NCBI GenBank assembly: GCA_033297075.1
Contig: MU858050.1
Coordinates: forward strand, 667,042 to 731,041
Reading direction: 5' to 3'
Source: Rhypophila decipiens
Taxonomy: Eukaryota > Ascomycota > Sordariomycetes > Sordariales > Naviculisporaceae
Length of the DNA: 64,000 nt
Made by a program: the position numbers and the translations under genes. Positions 46,241-57,700 of the stretch are shown here, piece by piece. The notes under the pieces were generated by a model, which did no database searches, was not told where the DNA came from, and was given only the letters and a program-made list of their open reading frames with translations. The stretch's first letter is position 1. Each line of letters starts with the position of its first letter.

Positions 46241-47498
46241 GCTGAAGTTTGAGCCGATTTTTGACTCGTGCGAGTCTACATGTACAACCAAACGATCTCC
46301 GACACTCGTATCATGAAACCAGTTCTGTGCCATTTCGCTGCTTATCAACTTGATATCGAGCAACATTATCAAATGGCTGAAAATATTGCATCTCGGGACA
46401 ACGATATAAAAGCAGGCGTGGAAAGGGACAAAGAGCGACGGGGTTGCATAAATAGCATTTTTCTTTGGGGTTGTCCTTCATGGCGAGCGGAGTAGGCATT
46501 GCGCACTGAAAGAATGATTAGCATTTGGGCGATGGGCTTTTTTTTTGTAATTGGGAGAATTTGGGTTTGCAGTGGGTGGGTGCATCGGCGTCAAGTCAGG
46601 TGTTGGCTGCTTATAATGGTCGGCAGCCAGGTTTCCGAGCTGCTCGCCGTTTGACAATCTGCGATCCTTGTGATCTATTAGCTTTCTTTTTCTTCTTTTC
46701 TTTTCTTTCTAATGGGGTTCAACGGGTAATGGGAAATGTGCTTCTTCCAGCGTTGCGGGTGTTTGTAGGTTATGAACAGACGGTGTATAATGCCTTGTTT
46801 ACCCCTTTGATCACCGGCATACCTACCCTTTTCTTTCGAGTGTGTGTTTGCTTTTTCAACTTCCTGCCTTCTTCTGGGGATCAAAGAAATGCTTGGGGAG
46901 ATTTGCTAGAAGGTATGGATGAGATGTATCTAATGTGGCCATGAGAGATTGTTGAATTAATATAGAGTGGTGGACTGAGAGAAGGGAAATTCAGACGGGT
47001 AGTTCTCCAATGTGATGTCATGATCTTATATCTCTCCTGTGGACTGGAATGTAATTCCGTATTGAGACTGAAAGCTCTATATCGGATCACCGGACCGCGT
47101 TGATAGCGATCCGTTTGTTGAGCATTACTGTACGTCCCGAATTTATCGTCCGAAATCATTTGAGAGATGAACTTGTGGCAGAGAAAGAGGTTGAAAGAAA
47201 GATGGACAATTTAATTGATCCAATTTAGATCCTTGGTGTCTCATAATTGATGATGGAGCTGGGGGGAGCTACCCTGCTATAGCTTGGCCCCACAATGCCT
47301 GAAACGGAACAATGACATTTCGGCTGATCTGGAACATGCCATCAAGGTGCACACAAACTACGTCAACTGCGGATGACAGTGAGGGTCCGAGATCGCCATA
47401 CTATTTCCATAAACCAGACAATTGCTATTTTCCCTCTCTGATCGAGGTGACGAGTAACTCTAATCTTGTTTCCCCTCAGCCATTCAACAGCGACCAAG
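46241..47498. other. Intergenic, 1.3 kb
   Basis: No supported gene. It covers the 3' UTR of the coiled-coil gene and the promoter of the HAD gene. T-rich runs occur at 46541-46550 and 46680-46705. Confidence 0.5.
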
Positions 47499-49001
47499 AT
47501 GCGTGGCAGTGGAGGTGTACCCCGTGCTTTACGGAGCTTCCGGGTGCCCACAATCAAAAGGAACCATGCCGGACCTCTTCTCCGGGCCCGAGCACGTGAG
47601 ATAGTCACCACACCGCGCTCCGGAAGGCTGACGACATGTCTTCCAAGCTTCCATCGCGCTGCCGGATGCGAGTTCAACAGGGCTTACAGCACAGATGGGT
47701 GGCCAACCCCGGAGCAAACGGGGACAACACCGCCTTCGTTTGCTTTTGCCTTTGAGTGAGTACCTCACTGGCTACTATGGGGTTGAACAACAAATCTGAC
47801 CAGCTACTAACACGTCAATAGTATCGATGGTGTCTTGCTCCACGTAGCGAAGCCCATTCCGGGTGCTTCTGAGACGCTACAGTATCTACAGGATCACAAC
47901 ATCCCTTTCATCCTGCTCACCAATGGAGGAGGCAAGCTTGAGGCCGACCGCGTCAAGGACCTCAGCGAAAAGCTGGGCGTATCATTAACGACGGATAACT
48001 TTGTCCAGTCACATACACCATTTCGTCAGCTCGTTGCGCCTGGCCCAGAGAGCCTACGTGACAAGACCATCTTGGTAACAGGCGCGGATGCCAACAAGTG
48101 TCGGCTTATTGCTGAATCGCAAGTTTTATCCACCTTTATTTTCTCATGTTCGAGGCACAACTAACAAGGCTACACCAGATACGGCTTCCGCAACGTCGTA
48201 ACCCCAGCAGATATACTCCACGCCCATCCAACCATCTGGCCTTTCGAGCCCCTCCACGACCCAGTCCATCCAGCCGTCTACACCCGACCACTCCCGAGAC
48301 CAATCTACACCCCCGGCGTGATAGACAACCTCAGCTCGGCCCTCAAAGTCGACGCCATCTTCGTTTTCAACGACCCCCGCGACTGGGCCCTCGACATCCA
48401 AGTAATAACAGACCTGCTCCTCTCCAAACAAGGCTACCTCGGCACCTACTCAACCAAGAACGACGACCACTCCCTCCCCGGCTGCGGATGGCAACAAGAC
48501 GGCCAGCCGCCTTTGTATTTCAGCAACGCAGATCTATTCTGGAGCACAGGGTTCCATCTGCCGCGCTTCGGGCAGGGCGCCTTCCAGGCGGCTGTAGCGG
48601 GCGTGTGGAGGCGCATCACGGGCGGTCACGAATTACAACGCAGGGCGATCGGAAAGCCGTATGGCGAGACGTATAGATTTGCCGAGCAGGTGCTGAACTC
48701 GCATCGTCATGAGATGCTGAGACGGCATCAGGGGAACCATCGGCATGAGGCGGTTGGTGCGTTGAAGTGTGTCTATATGGTTGGGGATAATCCCGAGAGT
48801 GATATTGCCGGGGCGAACGAGTATGTCAGTGAGGCGGGGACTGAGTGGAAGAGTGTATTGGTTAGGACGGGCGTCTGGAGTGCTGATCACGGACGGGGTC
48901 ACGAGCAGCTCAAGGGGAAGTTTAAGCCTGATATGATTGTTGATGATGTTGGGAGTGCTGTTGGGTGGGCTCTTGAGGAGGAGGAATGGGGGACGGTTTA
49001 G
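47499..49001 (+). CDS. HAD-superfamily class IIA hydrolase, CECR5/YKR070W type, probably mitochondrial
   Basis: Three exons: 47499-47755, 47822-48118 and 48179-49001 (1377 nt, 458 aa). Start ATG 47499 (MRGSGGVPRALRSF). Residues 1-75 are Arg-rich and acid-poor, a likely mitochondrial presequence. HAD motif I is FAFDIDGVLLHV with nucleophile Asp86 and Asp88, formed across intron 1 (TACTAAC branch). Motif II is FILLTNGGG (about 116), and the last motif is MVGDNPESDIAGA (about 387). A C2-type cap lies between. The frame across intron 2 works only with a GC donor (GCAAGT) and an AG acceptor. The family hydrolyses unidentified phosphomonoesters; human CECR5 (HDHD5) and yeast YKR070W are mitochondrial. 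Confidence 0.9.
48119..48178 (+). other. GC-AG intron in the HAD gene
   Basis: A 60-bp intron with donor GCAAGT, branch ACTAAC and acceptor ACCAG. The nearby GT at 48123 would give the wrong frame in exon 3; the GC donor gives IAESYGFRNVVTPADI, which fits the family. Confidence 0.8.
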
Positions 49002-50174
49002 ATGAAAGGTGGGAGTGAGTAGAGAATCTGGCAGAGCTGGTTCACTCAGTGTGTATGTTTGGTAGATGGTACCAAGATTAATTATCTTTGCCTATCTGAT
49101 ATCTTGAGGCAGTCAGGGGCACCACAGAACAATGCACGTTCATTGCGACCGACAAGTAAGGAACAGCCGTGGACGACCACCCTCGTCTTTTCTCTCCGGA
49201 TCCTGGATTGTCAAGAACTCGCAGGGCAAGACATGGGCCGAGGACGTGCTGATTTTTTTGCACGGAGTAATATTCCTCCAAGGTCTCCAATTGGCAAATG
49301 GACTCACAAGACAATATGTGTTGCCAAGTTGACTGCCATGACTGCCAGGACGGCCAAGATATCTTCACCAACTCCATATCGCCGAACGACCCGGTGACTC
49401 AAATTGAAGTTTTGACCCATCAATGACTGTTTGACGACGTCTCGAGGCTTTGTTCTATAATATCACTCCGAGGGCTGCATAAACATATGGCAAATACATG
49501 TCAGTATCAAAACTTGTGAAGTGCAGATAAACTGCACACCACCAAAGTGTTCAATACGGCTATGATGAACCACAACCCCCACCCTTGTACCTCATTGGCC
49601 GCACACAGAAGGCACACCCAAGCAAGCCAAGTGCCAAGGGTGTCACGGCATGGCTGGACAAGAAACCTTGGTGATCAAATTTAGCGGAAGGCGGTAGGGG
49701 ATGCAGCCAATCTGAAAGTGGTGAATGATCGACCTCATCCATCCACCTTGAGATGTCAAGACTTTCGACGTCGCATCAATCTCCCCGACCTCCCGTGGGC
49801 TAGACTCGAGCCAACTCGAGTTTCTTTAAAGTCCCAATCCCAACCTGTCGCTCGTTTTATCCAGCCGGGACTTTGGAGGGCTGTTTTGTCGATTGCCTGC
49901 TACCGAGGACAATCCCATCCAGGGACGCGGCAAGCTGGGTGCGACATGTCGACAACACGCAGCCATTCCGCTCTTTCGAATCGCAACTAAGCCGCCCAAG
50001 TCATCCTCTGGTCGACTCGTTAAAGTTTGGTCAAGCCGTCAAGGTTTCCGGGGAAGAGGCTTCGACCAACTGACGGACCGACCGACCTGACTCGCGCCAC
50101 GCCGGGGGCAGAACCGCGAGAAGCCGGGAACCAGAGGCAGTATCCGACCTTGTCAAGCCGGGCCTGTTGTCAAC
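49002..50174. other. Intergenic, 1.2 kb
   Basis: No supported gene between the HAD gene and the aspartic protease. The 3' half is the protease promoter and leader. Confidence 0.5.
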
Positions 50175-51761
50175 ATGAGAGTCGAATGGAGCTTCGCGGT
50201 ATTCACGACCCTATTTTGGGGGGCAGCGGTGGCACAAAATGTGTTGGAATTCAACCTCAACAAAGGATTTCCCGGTGTCAGGGTTGGCGTCACGCCCCGT
50301 ATCTCTCGCCGCGATACCCATGTCGGGACGCTCGTCAACAACATCACAGGCGGTGCCTATTATATCGATGCCCTGATAGGGACGCCGGGCCAGCGTGTCA
50401 GTATGATCCTCGACACCGGGAGCAGCGACGCATGGGTCGTCAGTCCGGTAGCAGATCTCTGCAGGAGTACCCGACTGCAAGAGTACTACCAGCAGTCATG
50501 CTACGGAACTTATAGTGCCACCGACAGCAAAACGTTCGAGTTAATCTCGCGGAACACCTTTGACATCATGTATCTGGATGGAGGAGGCGCAGCGGGGGAC
50601 TTTATAGCCGACGACTTCACCATCGCCGGCACGACCATCAAATCCCTCCAGATGGGCTACGCAAAACGAACCTCCCGAGGAACCGGAATCCTAGGAATAG
50701 GCTTCAACTCTTCCGTCTCAGCAGACAAGCCTTACCCAAACATCATCGACGAGCTACAAAACCAAGGCAAAATCGCAACAAAGGCCTACTCTCTCTACCT
50801 CAACGACCGACGCTCCGACACAGGAAGCATTCTGTTCGGCGGCATCGACAGGAGCAAATTCATCGGCCCGCTCACAATCCTGCCCATCCTAAAACCAAAC
50901 AACACCAAAATCCCCCGCTCCTTCGAAGTGGAATTCACCTCCCTGACGGTAGAATCCACCTCGGGCCCGTTAACCATCTCGGCCCCGACAACATACGACA
51001 ATTCCCCCTTCCCAGCAGTTCTAGACTCAGGCTCCACCCTCTCTTACATCCCCGACCAAATGGCCCAGCAGGTATTCAAAAAGCTAGGCGTCATCACAGA
51101 CACACAATTCACCGGGCTCTCACTGATCGACTGCGCATACCTGAAATCCAACCTCACCATGACTTTCCAGTTCCTAACCGCCGCCATCTCCGTCCCAGTG
51201 TGGGAGATGGTCCTCGACCACCTCCTCGAGGGATACGAGCACCTGATCCCAAAACAAACCTCCAAGTCCTTCTCCGACGTCTGCATCTTCGGCCTCCAAT
51301 CCACCGGCACCTTTGAAGACGACGGCGTGAAAACCATTGACTTCGCCCTCTTGGGCGAGACGTTTCTCCGCAGCGCCTATGTAGTCTACGACCTGACCCA
51401 TCACGAGATTGGAATGGCCCAGGCGAATATGAATGAAACGGGCACGGATATTGTCGAGTTTAAAAGTACGGATAAGAGTATACCGACCTTGACGGGGGTT
51501 GCTGCCCAGCAGACGACGAATCCGCCGAGAGGGAGTGGGACTGGGACGAATGGACAACCTGATGGGACGGGTAGTAGTAGTGGTGGTGGTGGTGGACCTG
51601 CTACGCATACTGTTACTGTTATTGCCTCGCCGGATAATAATGCTGCTGGGTATGGGAGTAGACAGGGCTTGTTACCCGGTGGGGGAGGTGGCGAAGCTCT
51701 GGCGGTCTTGTCGTTTTGGTGTTTGTTTGCCATGGTAGGGGGGGCGGTGATGGTGTTGTGA
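50175..51761 (+). CDS. Secreted, GPI-anchored aspartic protease (yapsin/OPSB-like)
   Basis: Single exon, 528 aa, ATG 50175. A signal peptide (MRVEWSFAVFTTLFWGAAVA) is followed by a short propeptide with a dibasic-type site (SRRD). The pepsin fold has both catalytic motifs: DTGSSDAWVV with Asp80 and LDSGSTLSYIP with Asp284. Several N-glycosylation sequons are present. After the catalytic domain (to about 430) comes a Gly/Ser/Thr-rich stalk with a Gly run. The C-terminal hydrophobic segment (ALAVLSFWCLFAMVGGAVMV) ends the protein without a cytosolic tail, as for a GPI-attachment signal. Such A1-family enzymes act at the cell surface or wall, often on basic cleavage sites. No intron is visible, unusual among neighbours but common in this family. 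Confidence 0.92.
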   Translation: MRVEWSFAVFTTLFWGAAVAQNVLEFNLNKGFPGVRVGVTPRISRRDTHVGTLVNNITGGAYYIDALIGTPGQRVSMILDTGSSDAWVVSPVADLCRSTRLQEYYQQSCYGTYSATDSKTFELISRNTFDIMYLDGGGAAGDFIADDFTIAGTTIKSLQMGYAKRTSRGTGILGIGFNSSVSADKPYPNIIDELQNQGKIATKAYSLYLNDRRSDTGSILFGGIDRSKFIGPLTILPILKPNNTKIPRSFEVEFTSLTVESTSGPLTISAPTTYDNSPFPAVLDSGSTLSYIPDQMAQQVFKKLGVITDTQFTGLSLIDCAYLKSNLTMTFQFLTAAISVPVWEMVLDHLLEGYEHLIPKQTSKSFSDVCIFGLQSTGTFEDDGVKTIDFALLGETFLRSAYVVYDLTHHEIGMAQANMNETGTDIVEFKSTDKSIPTLTGVAAQQTTNPPRGSGTGTNGQPDGTGSSSGGGGGPATHTVTVIASPDNNAAGYGSRQGLLPGGGGGEALAVLSFWCLFAMVGGAVMVL

Positions 51762-52069
51762 TGACTTATTCACCACTGCAGTAATACTTTACTAGTACCT
51801 AATTCTTCCATATATTATTTTGTTTATTACTTTTACCTTTCGGGGAAAAAATACAATACCGCATCATGTTCACGCATATCCGCTGCCTCTTTCATTTCTG
51901 GTTACATATCACTCACACAGGCTCTGTTCCTAAATTTAGGTACATGTGCGTCGAGCCGGACGTGATCAGTAGGGGGATATAAAAACATCTACAACAAATA
52001 AACATCTTTACACCGGTTTTTTTTATTTCATTTTGGCCACTCTACAACTATCCAACTGAAGTAGGTAGA
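51762..52069. other. Short convergent 3' intergenic
   Basis: AT-rich 308 bp between the protease (+) and ADE1 (-); probably both 3' UTRs and polyadenylation signals. Confidence 0.5.
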
Positions 52070-52999
52070 TCAACCCTCCAGCTGGGCAAGCGCCTCCTCC
52101 AATGTCTTGCCCGTAAGGAGCTTAAAGGCCTCCTTGTATCTCGCAGCCGTCGCAGCAGCGATTTGCTCTGGCATCGCAACACCCTCCTTGCCCTTCAGCC
52201 CCTCCTTGGTAAGCCAGTTCCTGAGATACTGCTTGTCAAAGCTGTCCTGGTCGCGGCCAGCCTCATAGCGGTCTGCCGGCCAGAAGCGAGACGAGTCGGG
52301 AGTCAAGACTTCGTCGATCAGGACAATGTCGTCCGTCTCCTCGTCGAGCCCAAACTCAAACTTGGTATCGGCGATGATGATCCCCCGCTCACGGGCGTAC
52401 TCTGCCGCGGTTTTGTACACCTTCAGCGCCAGCTCCTCGATCCTCGACGCATAGCGGTCCCCGACAATCTCGGCTGCCTTTTCCGGTGAGATGTTCTCAT
52501 CGTGCTGACCGAGCTCGGCCTTGGTGCTGGGCGTGTAGATGGGTTCCGGGAAAGGTGAGCATTCTTGGAGTCCGGCGGGCTGTGCGAGGCCATGGACCGT
52601 GCCGGTCTTTTGGTATTCTTTCCAGGCGCTGCCGGTGATGTAGCCCCTCACGATGACCTCGATGGGGAAGACCTTGAGCTTGCGCACCTGCATGCTTCGG
52701 GCGCGGACCAGTTCCCGGTCGGCGGGGCTCAGAGCGGCGGGTGGTGAGAGGGTGAGGAAGTGTGTCTTGAGCCCCGGGATCCTCTCGGTAAGAACACCGA
52801 ACCAGTGGGCCGTGAGTTGGGTTAGGGTGGCGCCTTTGAAGGGGACGCCGTTTGCCATGATGACATCGTATGCCGAGATACGGTCTGTCGTCACAAAGAG
52901 GAGAGTCTTGTCGTCGAGGCTGTATAGGTCGCGCACCTTTCCGCTTGCCAGCTTGGGCAGGGAGGTGAGCTCAATGGTCGTGAGAACCGGTGGTGACAT
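52070..52999 (-). CDS. ADE1: Phosphoribosylaminoimidazole-succinocarboxamide (SAICAR) synthase
   Basis: Single exon, 309 aa. The frame opens with a TTG further upstream, but ATG 52999 (MSPPVLTTIELTSLPKLASG) is the first Met and matches family length. Signature motifs are ASGKVRDLYSLDDKTLLFVT (nucleotide binding), TDRISAYDV, PIEVIVRGYITGSAWKEY, and LIDEVLTPDSSRFWP with the GIIIADTKFEFG block before it. The enzyme joins aspartate to CAIR with ATP to give SAICAR, step seven of purine synthesis in the cytosol. The gene is divergent from the histidine kinase across 1.8 kb; no functional link is evident. Confidence 0.96.
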   Translation of the reverse strand: MSPPVLTTIELTSLPKLASGKVRDLYSLDDKTLLFVTTDRISAYDVIMANGVPFKGATLTQLTAHWFGVLTERIPGLKTHFLTLSPPAALSPADRELVRARSMQVRKLKVFPIEVIVRGYITGSAWKEYQKTGTVHGLAQPAGLQECSPFPEPIYTPSTKAELGQHDENISPEKAAEIVGDRYASRIEELALKVYKTAAEYARERGIIIADTKFEFGLDEETDDIVLIDEVLTPDSSRFWPADRYEAGRDQDSFDKQYLRNWLTKEGLKGKEGVAMPEQIAAATAARYKEAFKLLTGKTLEEALAQLEG

Positions 53000-54771
53000 A
53001 TTTGTAGATGTGAAAATGAAAGACGACTCGAGGGTGAATATTTTTGTCAAGCTGGAAGTTGAATGGGGTGTAAGTGACTCAAGCTTGAGTATTTCGAGAT
53101 GCGGTTTTGGTCGGTTGAGCCGCAGCGCCGGAGTGTTCCATCGATCAGGCCCCGACTTTCGGCGGCATTTGAAAACCGGAACAAAATTTGCTGTGAGATC
53201 TTCCGCAACTAAATTTTAAGCGGAGCAAGTCCCGCTCCATTAAAAGACATTGCCTTTTTAAACTTTGCGGTCAGAGGGCTCTGGAGTGTTTTGGGTCAGA
53301 CGGGAGTGATAAACTTTAAAATCCGCGCATGACCCCGCGATTTTGACCTCATCTCAACTTCTGGCAGGTGATGACTCCGGCCCTCAATTTTCAATCCCAA
53401 GCTAGCGACTTTGAAATCGTCCCATATTCAGAGGCTGCTCGGTATCAGAATCGCAAACTCAGTATCTCGAAACTCAGTCCTTGACATCAGAATGTGTAGC
53501 AGCCCACACTATCAGCAACGATACCTGTCCCCTTTCGATCCCTCCTAGACCTCTCACAACATCCAACACCCGACATAACAGATTGCCCTCATATCACAGC
53601 ATATGTGAGTCCGTAGTCAGAGACTCGATATGACGATGAATACTCGTTACTGCAACACGTTCGAGGTTGCTGTGATCATGCTGCACCTGAGTGTCAACAT
53701 TACCCATTTTCAGACTGTCTGCGTCGATGCTTTTTTTTCACCTCATCTTTCTAGAGCTGCAACGCCCGCATGTTAATTTTTCCGTGGCGAGCCGAAGACA
53801 TACTGCAACCATCTAGACTTTCGTCTGCTCCATCACTGAAAACTTGGGATGGGGTTTCGTGAGCATCAGATTTAGAGAATGCATCGGCTATCAGTCCTCG
53901 TTCCGAATCTGCAAACTTGTTGTAACCCAACGCCCCTCCTCTGAGTAACAGGCCGGGAAACTCAGCCCGTAAGATGGCTGAGTTATCTAGGACAAGTGGG
54001 GTGTAGAGTTACCCTGATCATCATTCAAGTTGCACCAGTTGATCCGTATTCCATATCCGACCTCGATCGTGATGCTGTTGTTCCTCTTTGCCATAGGTGG
54101 CTCCAGAGCAGAAGCTTCCAGGCCCTCTGAAATCAAGGAAATCCATTGCGGGCAGTGGGGCCGAAACAGCCAAGCCAGTCGAGGGATGCCAAGAGCTTGC
54201 CCGAGCTCTGGCCACACCCCGAGGACCAGGCCTGAAGCCACTAAAAACCACTACCGATTCTCGTGGGCCGTGGCTAATAACTGGCGGGACAGCCCGAGGA
54301 CAGGCCGGCGTCCATCTCTGCCTGCCCCGAGTTCCCAGCCAGGCCCTGTTGGTATGGGATTTTCCAAACCCGACCCCCCAAATCGCACCTTTTCTTGCCG
54401 CTGCAGTGGTGACGAGTTGGATTGGTGCCAAAATCTAGCGCACGACAAGTGAATCGCATCAGGTGGTTCCAATTGTCAACACCGAAAATCTATCTCCCAA
54501 GCCCCAACCCAGGAAGCTTTTTTCGTTTCCTGCCCGACTGCCGGGCTCGTCTGTTCCCGTGCCTTATGACCAGCTCAAGACTTTGGGTTCGAAATCATCC
54601 CGCCTGCAATGGTGGTTACAGTTGCAGTCTGAACTTAAGAGTCTCCGTCAAGTGTTAGGAAGAATGCATCCCGCTCTCTCGCTGTCGACCCCTCCTCTCA
54701 ACGCCCGCTCATCTGTCGTCGCGTTTACCAGATACCAGTCATAGGTAACCGACGAAGCGCACATTTTCACC
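53000..54771. other. 1.8-kb divergent upstream region, ADE1 / histidine kinase
   Basis: No convincing gene. Mutually overlapping frames at 53987-54470 on both strands lack domains. The kinase mRNA may have a long leader here, as is common for fungal signalling genes. Confidence 0.5.
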
Positions 54772-57700
54772 ATGGAGGCTCAGGCCGAGCTTTTGAACTC
54801 GGGCATCATCGATCTCCTCGAGGCCGACCCGAGACCGTCCTTCATCGTCGCCACCACGCCGCTTCCGGCCACCATTGTCTACACGAATCCCGCACTTGGC
54901 GCCCATCCCGTCCTGCCCGACGTCATCACGGCTCCCCGAGAGACTAATCAAGACCTCTGGGAATGGATTACAAGCCCGCCGCCGGCCGCTCCTCAGAGTG
55001 GCAGCACGCCGGCTCTGTCCTTCTCTTATCAGAACATCTTCTGGACGCGCTCCATCGTCCAGCATCAGATGGTCATTGTGGGCGCGAATGCTCAACCCCC
55101 TTCTGCCGAACCGCCGCGCAAAGTGCGCCTCAACGTCGCTCCCCAGCCCGCAACACCTACTGTCTGCCCTCCGCCCCGAATCATCCCAATCAACGAGCCT
55201 GTCGCCCTCGTAACCACCCCGATTCCGCGCCTATCTTCTAAAACAAACCTAGATTCTTTGCAAGCCCCTGACCGGCCAGCTGCGGATTTCCGCGCAAACT
55301 CGACACCAGCCGTTCTGGCAGTCAAGACTGACGACGATGTATCCGGCTCCATCACTGGTCCAGATGTTGCCCAGTCTCTCAAACGATCTGTCACAGACCC
55401 GGGCTGGATTTTGCCAGACATAATGCCAGGTATGTGAGACTATCGGCTGCTTCCTCCCAGATCTCCTCTAACAGCTCCAAAGAACAAACACCCTTTTTAG
55501 AGGTGATTCACAGTGTGGATTGGTCATCTACACCCCTTGGCCCGATGAAGGAATGGCCGGCGAGATTAGAACAGACATTCAACCAAATACTCGCAGATAG
55601 TCGGCCAATCGTCATATACTGGGGTCCTTCTTTCTCTACGATTTACAATGAGGCGTTTAGCAAGCTTTGCGGATCGCGGCACCCCGGCATGCTCGGAATG
55701 CCTGTCGAAGATACATGGCGTGAAGCCGGCGAACAGCTCAAGGAGGCCATGCACAGCATTTCCCGGAACCAGCGAGGTTTGGTCGAAGACGAGTGGAGGT
55801 TCTTTGTCGAGAGAGAACCGGACGTTGAAGGTGGCCCAAACTGGCTGGAAGAGACATACTTGAAGTGGTCGATCGTCCCTATCGTCGAGGACAACAAGTG
55901 CCTGGGTTTTATGCATCCAGTCCTGGAAACGACGAGCTTGCGGTTGTGGGAACGGCGGATGAAGATGCTCATCGATCTCGGAGAGGCCCTCGCCACTGCT
56001 AAGGATGTGAAAGAATATTGGACGATCACGACACAGCAATTTTCAGCCGTCGAGCCGTCTTATGACGTTCCCCTGGTTATCCTTTACAGTGTTCAGGATG
56101 ACCCAGATGCCATGATCACGAATCCGCCCAGCAGTGGCTCCACCAAGATTTGTCGCCTCGAAGGAGCGCTGGGTGTCCCAGCCGCACACCCAATCGCTCC
56201 AGATACCCTCAGCTTACATGATGGGGACGAGGCGCTCTCACCATTGTTCAGGGAGGCTTTAGCCGCGCCACATCCGCTCTTGTTCCAGACCAAGGACGGT
56301 ACTCTGCCAGAAACATTGCTCAATGGTCTGCAGTGGAGGGGCTTTGACGACCCCTGTAGGGCTGCGGTGATTTGCCCAATTCGACCTACCAAAGCGGAGG
56401 ACGCGATGGGTTTACTTCTCCTGGGTCTCAATCCCAGGCGCCCATATGACAACGACTACCGTCAATACATATCTCTTCTGAGTCAGAAGCTGACCACATC
56501 TCTAGCCTCCATCGTTCTGCTCGAAGAAGAGGCTCGACGAGGACGCAATGCAGCCGAGCAGGCTGCCTATGACCAGGCCATACTGCAGGAGAAGCTAGCC
56601 GGCAAGACAAGAGAAGTGAACGAATCAAGTCAGCTTTTTGACGCCGTTGCAGAATTTGTTCCCGTCGGGATGTGCATCGGCGACAGTCATGGAAATATCA
56701 CCTTTGCGAACGACGCCTGGTATAAAATCACGGGTTATCCCGGAACTGGCCCAGTCCAGAACGAGGGCTTCATGTCTTGCGTCAGAGAAGAGGATCGACC
56801 AATCCTCTCGGCGGCATATGAGAAAGCCAAGACTGGAAATAATGTTGAGTTTGAGTTTCGAGTCAAGAGACAGTCCAACTTCAACATTACGCCACCTCTT
56901 ACCCGCAACTCGCCAAGTTTCGAGAAAGCCGGCCTTGATTTTGTGCCCATCGATGAGATGAAGGAGCGCCACATTGTGGCTACTGCCAAGGCAGAACGTG
57001 CCTTGGACGGAAGCATCAAACGAATCTTGACATGCTTGACCGATGTCACTGCGCACAAGCAGGCGGCCGAGGAAGCAGTACGTCGGGCTCAGCAAGCCGA
57101 GAATCTGAAACGAATGGCCGAGTTCGCCACTGTTGGCATGTATGATATGGATCTTGAAGGCCGCCTTCTAGGGGCGAACAATGTCTTTTATGAGATGTGC
57201 GGCCTAGAGCGAGTTGTCGACCCGGCTGAAGTGGTGATTAGACCTTGGGAGACTTGCGTCAATCCTGAGGATTCCATGTTGCTCAAGCAAAAGCTTAAAA
57301 AAATGGTGCTGGAAGATAAGGTCCAAAACGTCGAGATCAGGCTCAAGACAGAGTGGACGGCCGAAGACGGCGCAGGCCACAAAGTTACGGCTCCCCGTTG
57401 GGTTCAGGCTACACTCATGCCTGTCAAATCAACCGAGGGAGTGATTCAGAGCTTCACTGGTTGTCTGAGCGACGTCTCGTTCCAGAAATGGCAGCTTGAG
57501 AGAGAGAAGCTCCGGAAAGAGGAGGCGATCGAGTCCAAACGCCAGCAAGAGAACTTTATTGACATGACGTCCCATGAGATGCGGAACCCTCTCAGTGCTA
57601 TTATTCACTGTGCGGACGCCATCACGGCAACCATTACACGAGTGCAAGAACTGATTGGAGAGAGTCCGGCCAACGGTGCGGTAGGTAGTCTGGCCACCCT

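Noticed and set aside
45354..46372. Long minus-strand frames of 266 and 297 codons
   Set aside because: They are antisense shadows of the Gln/Pro/Ser-rich coiled-coil gene on the plus strand.
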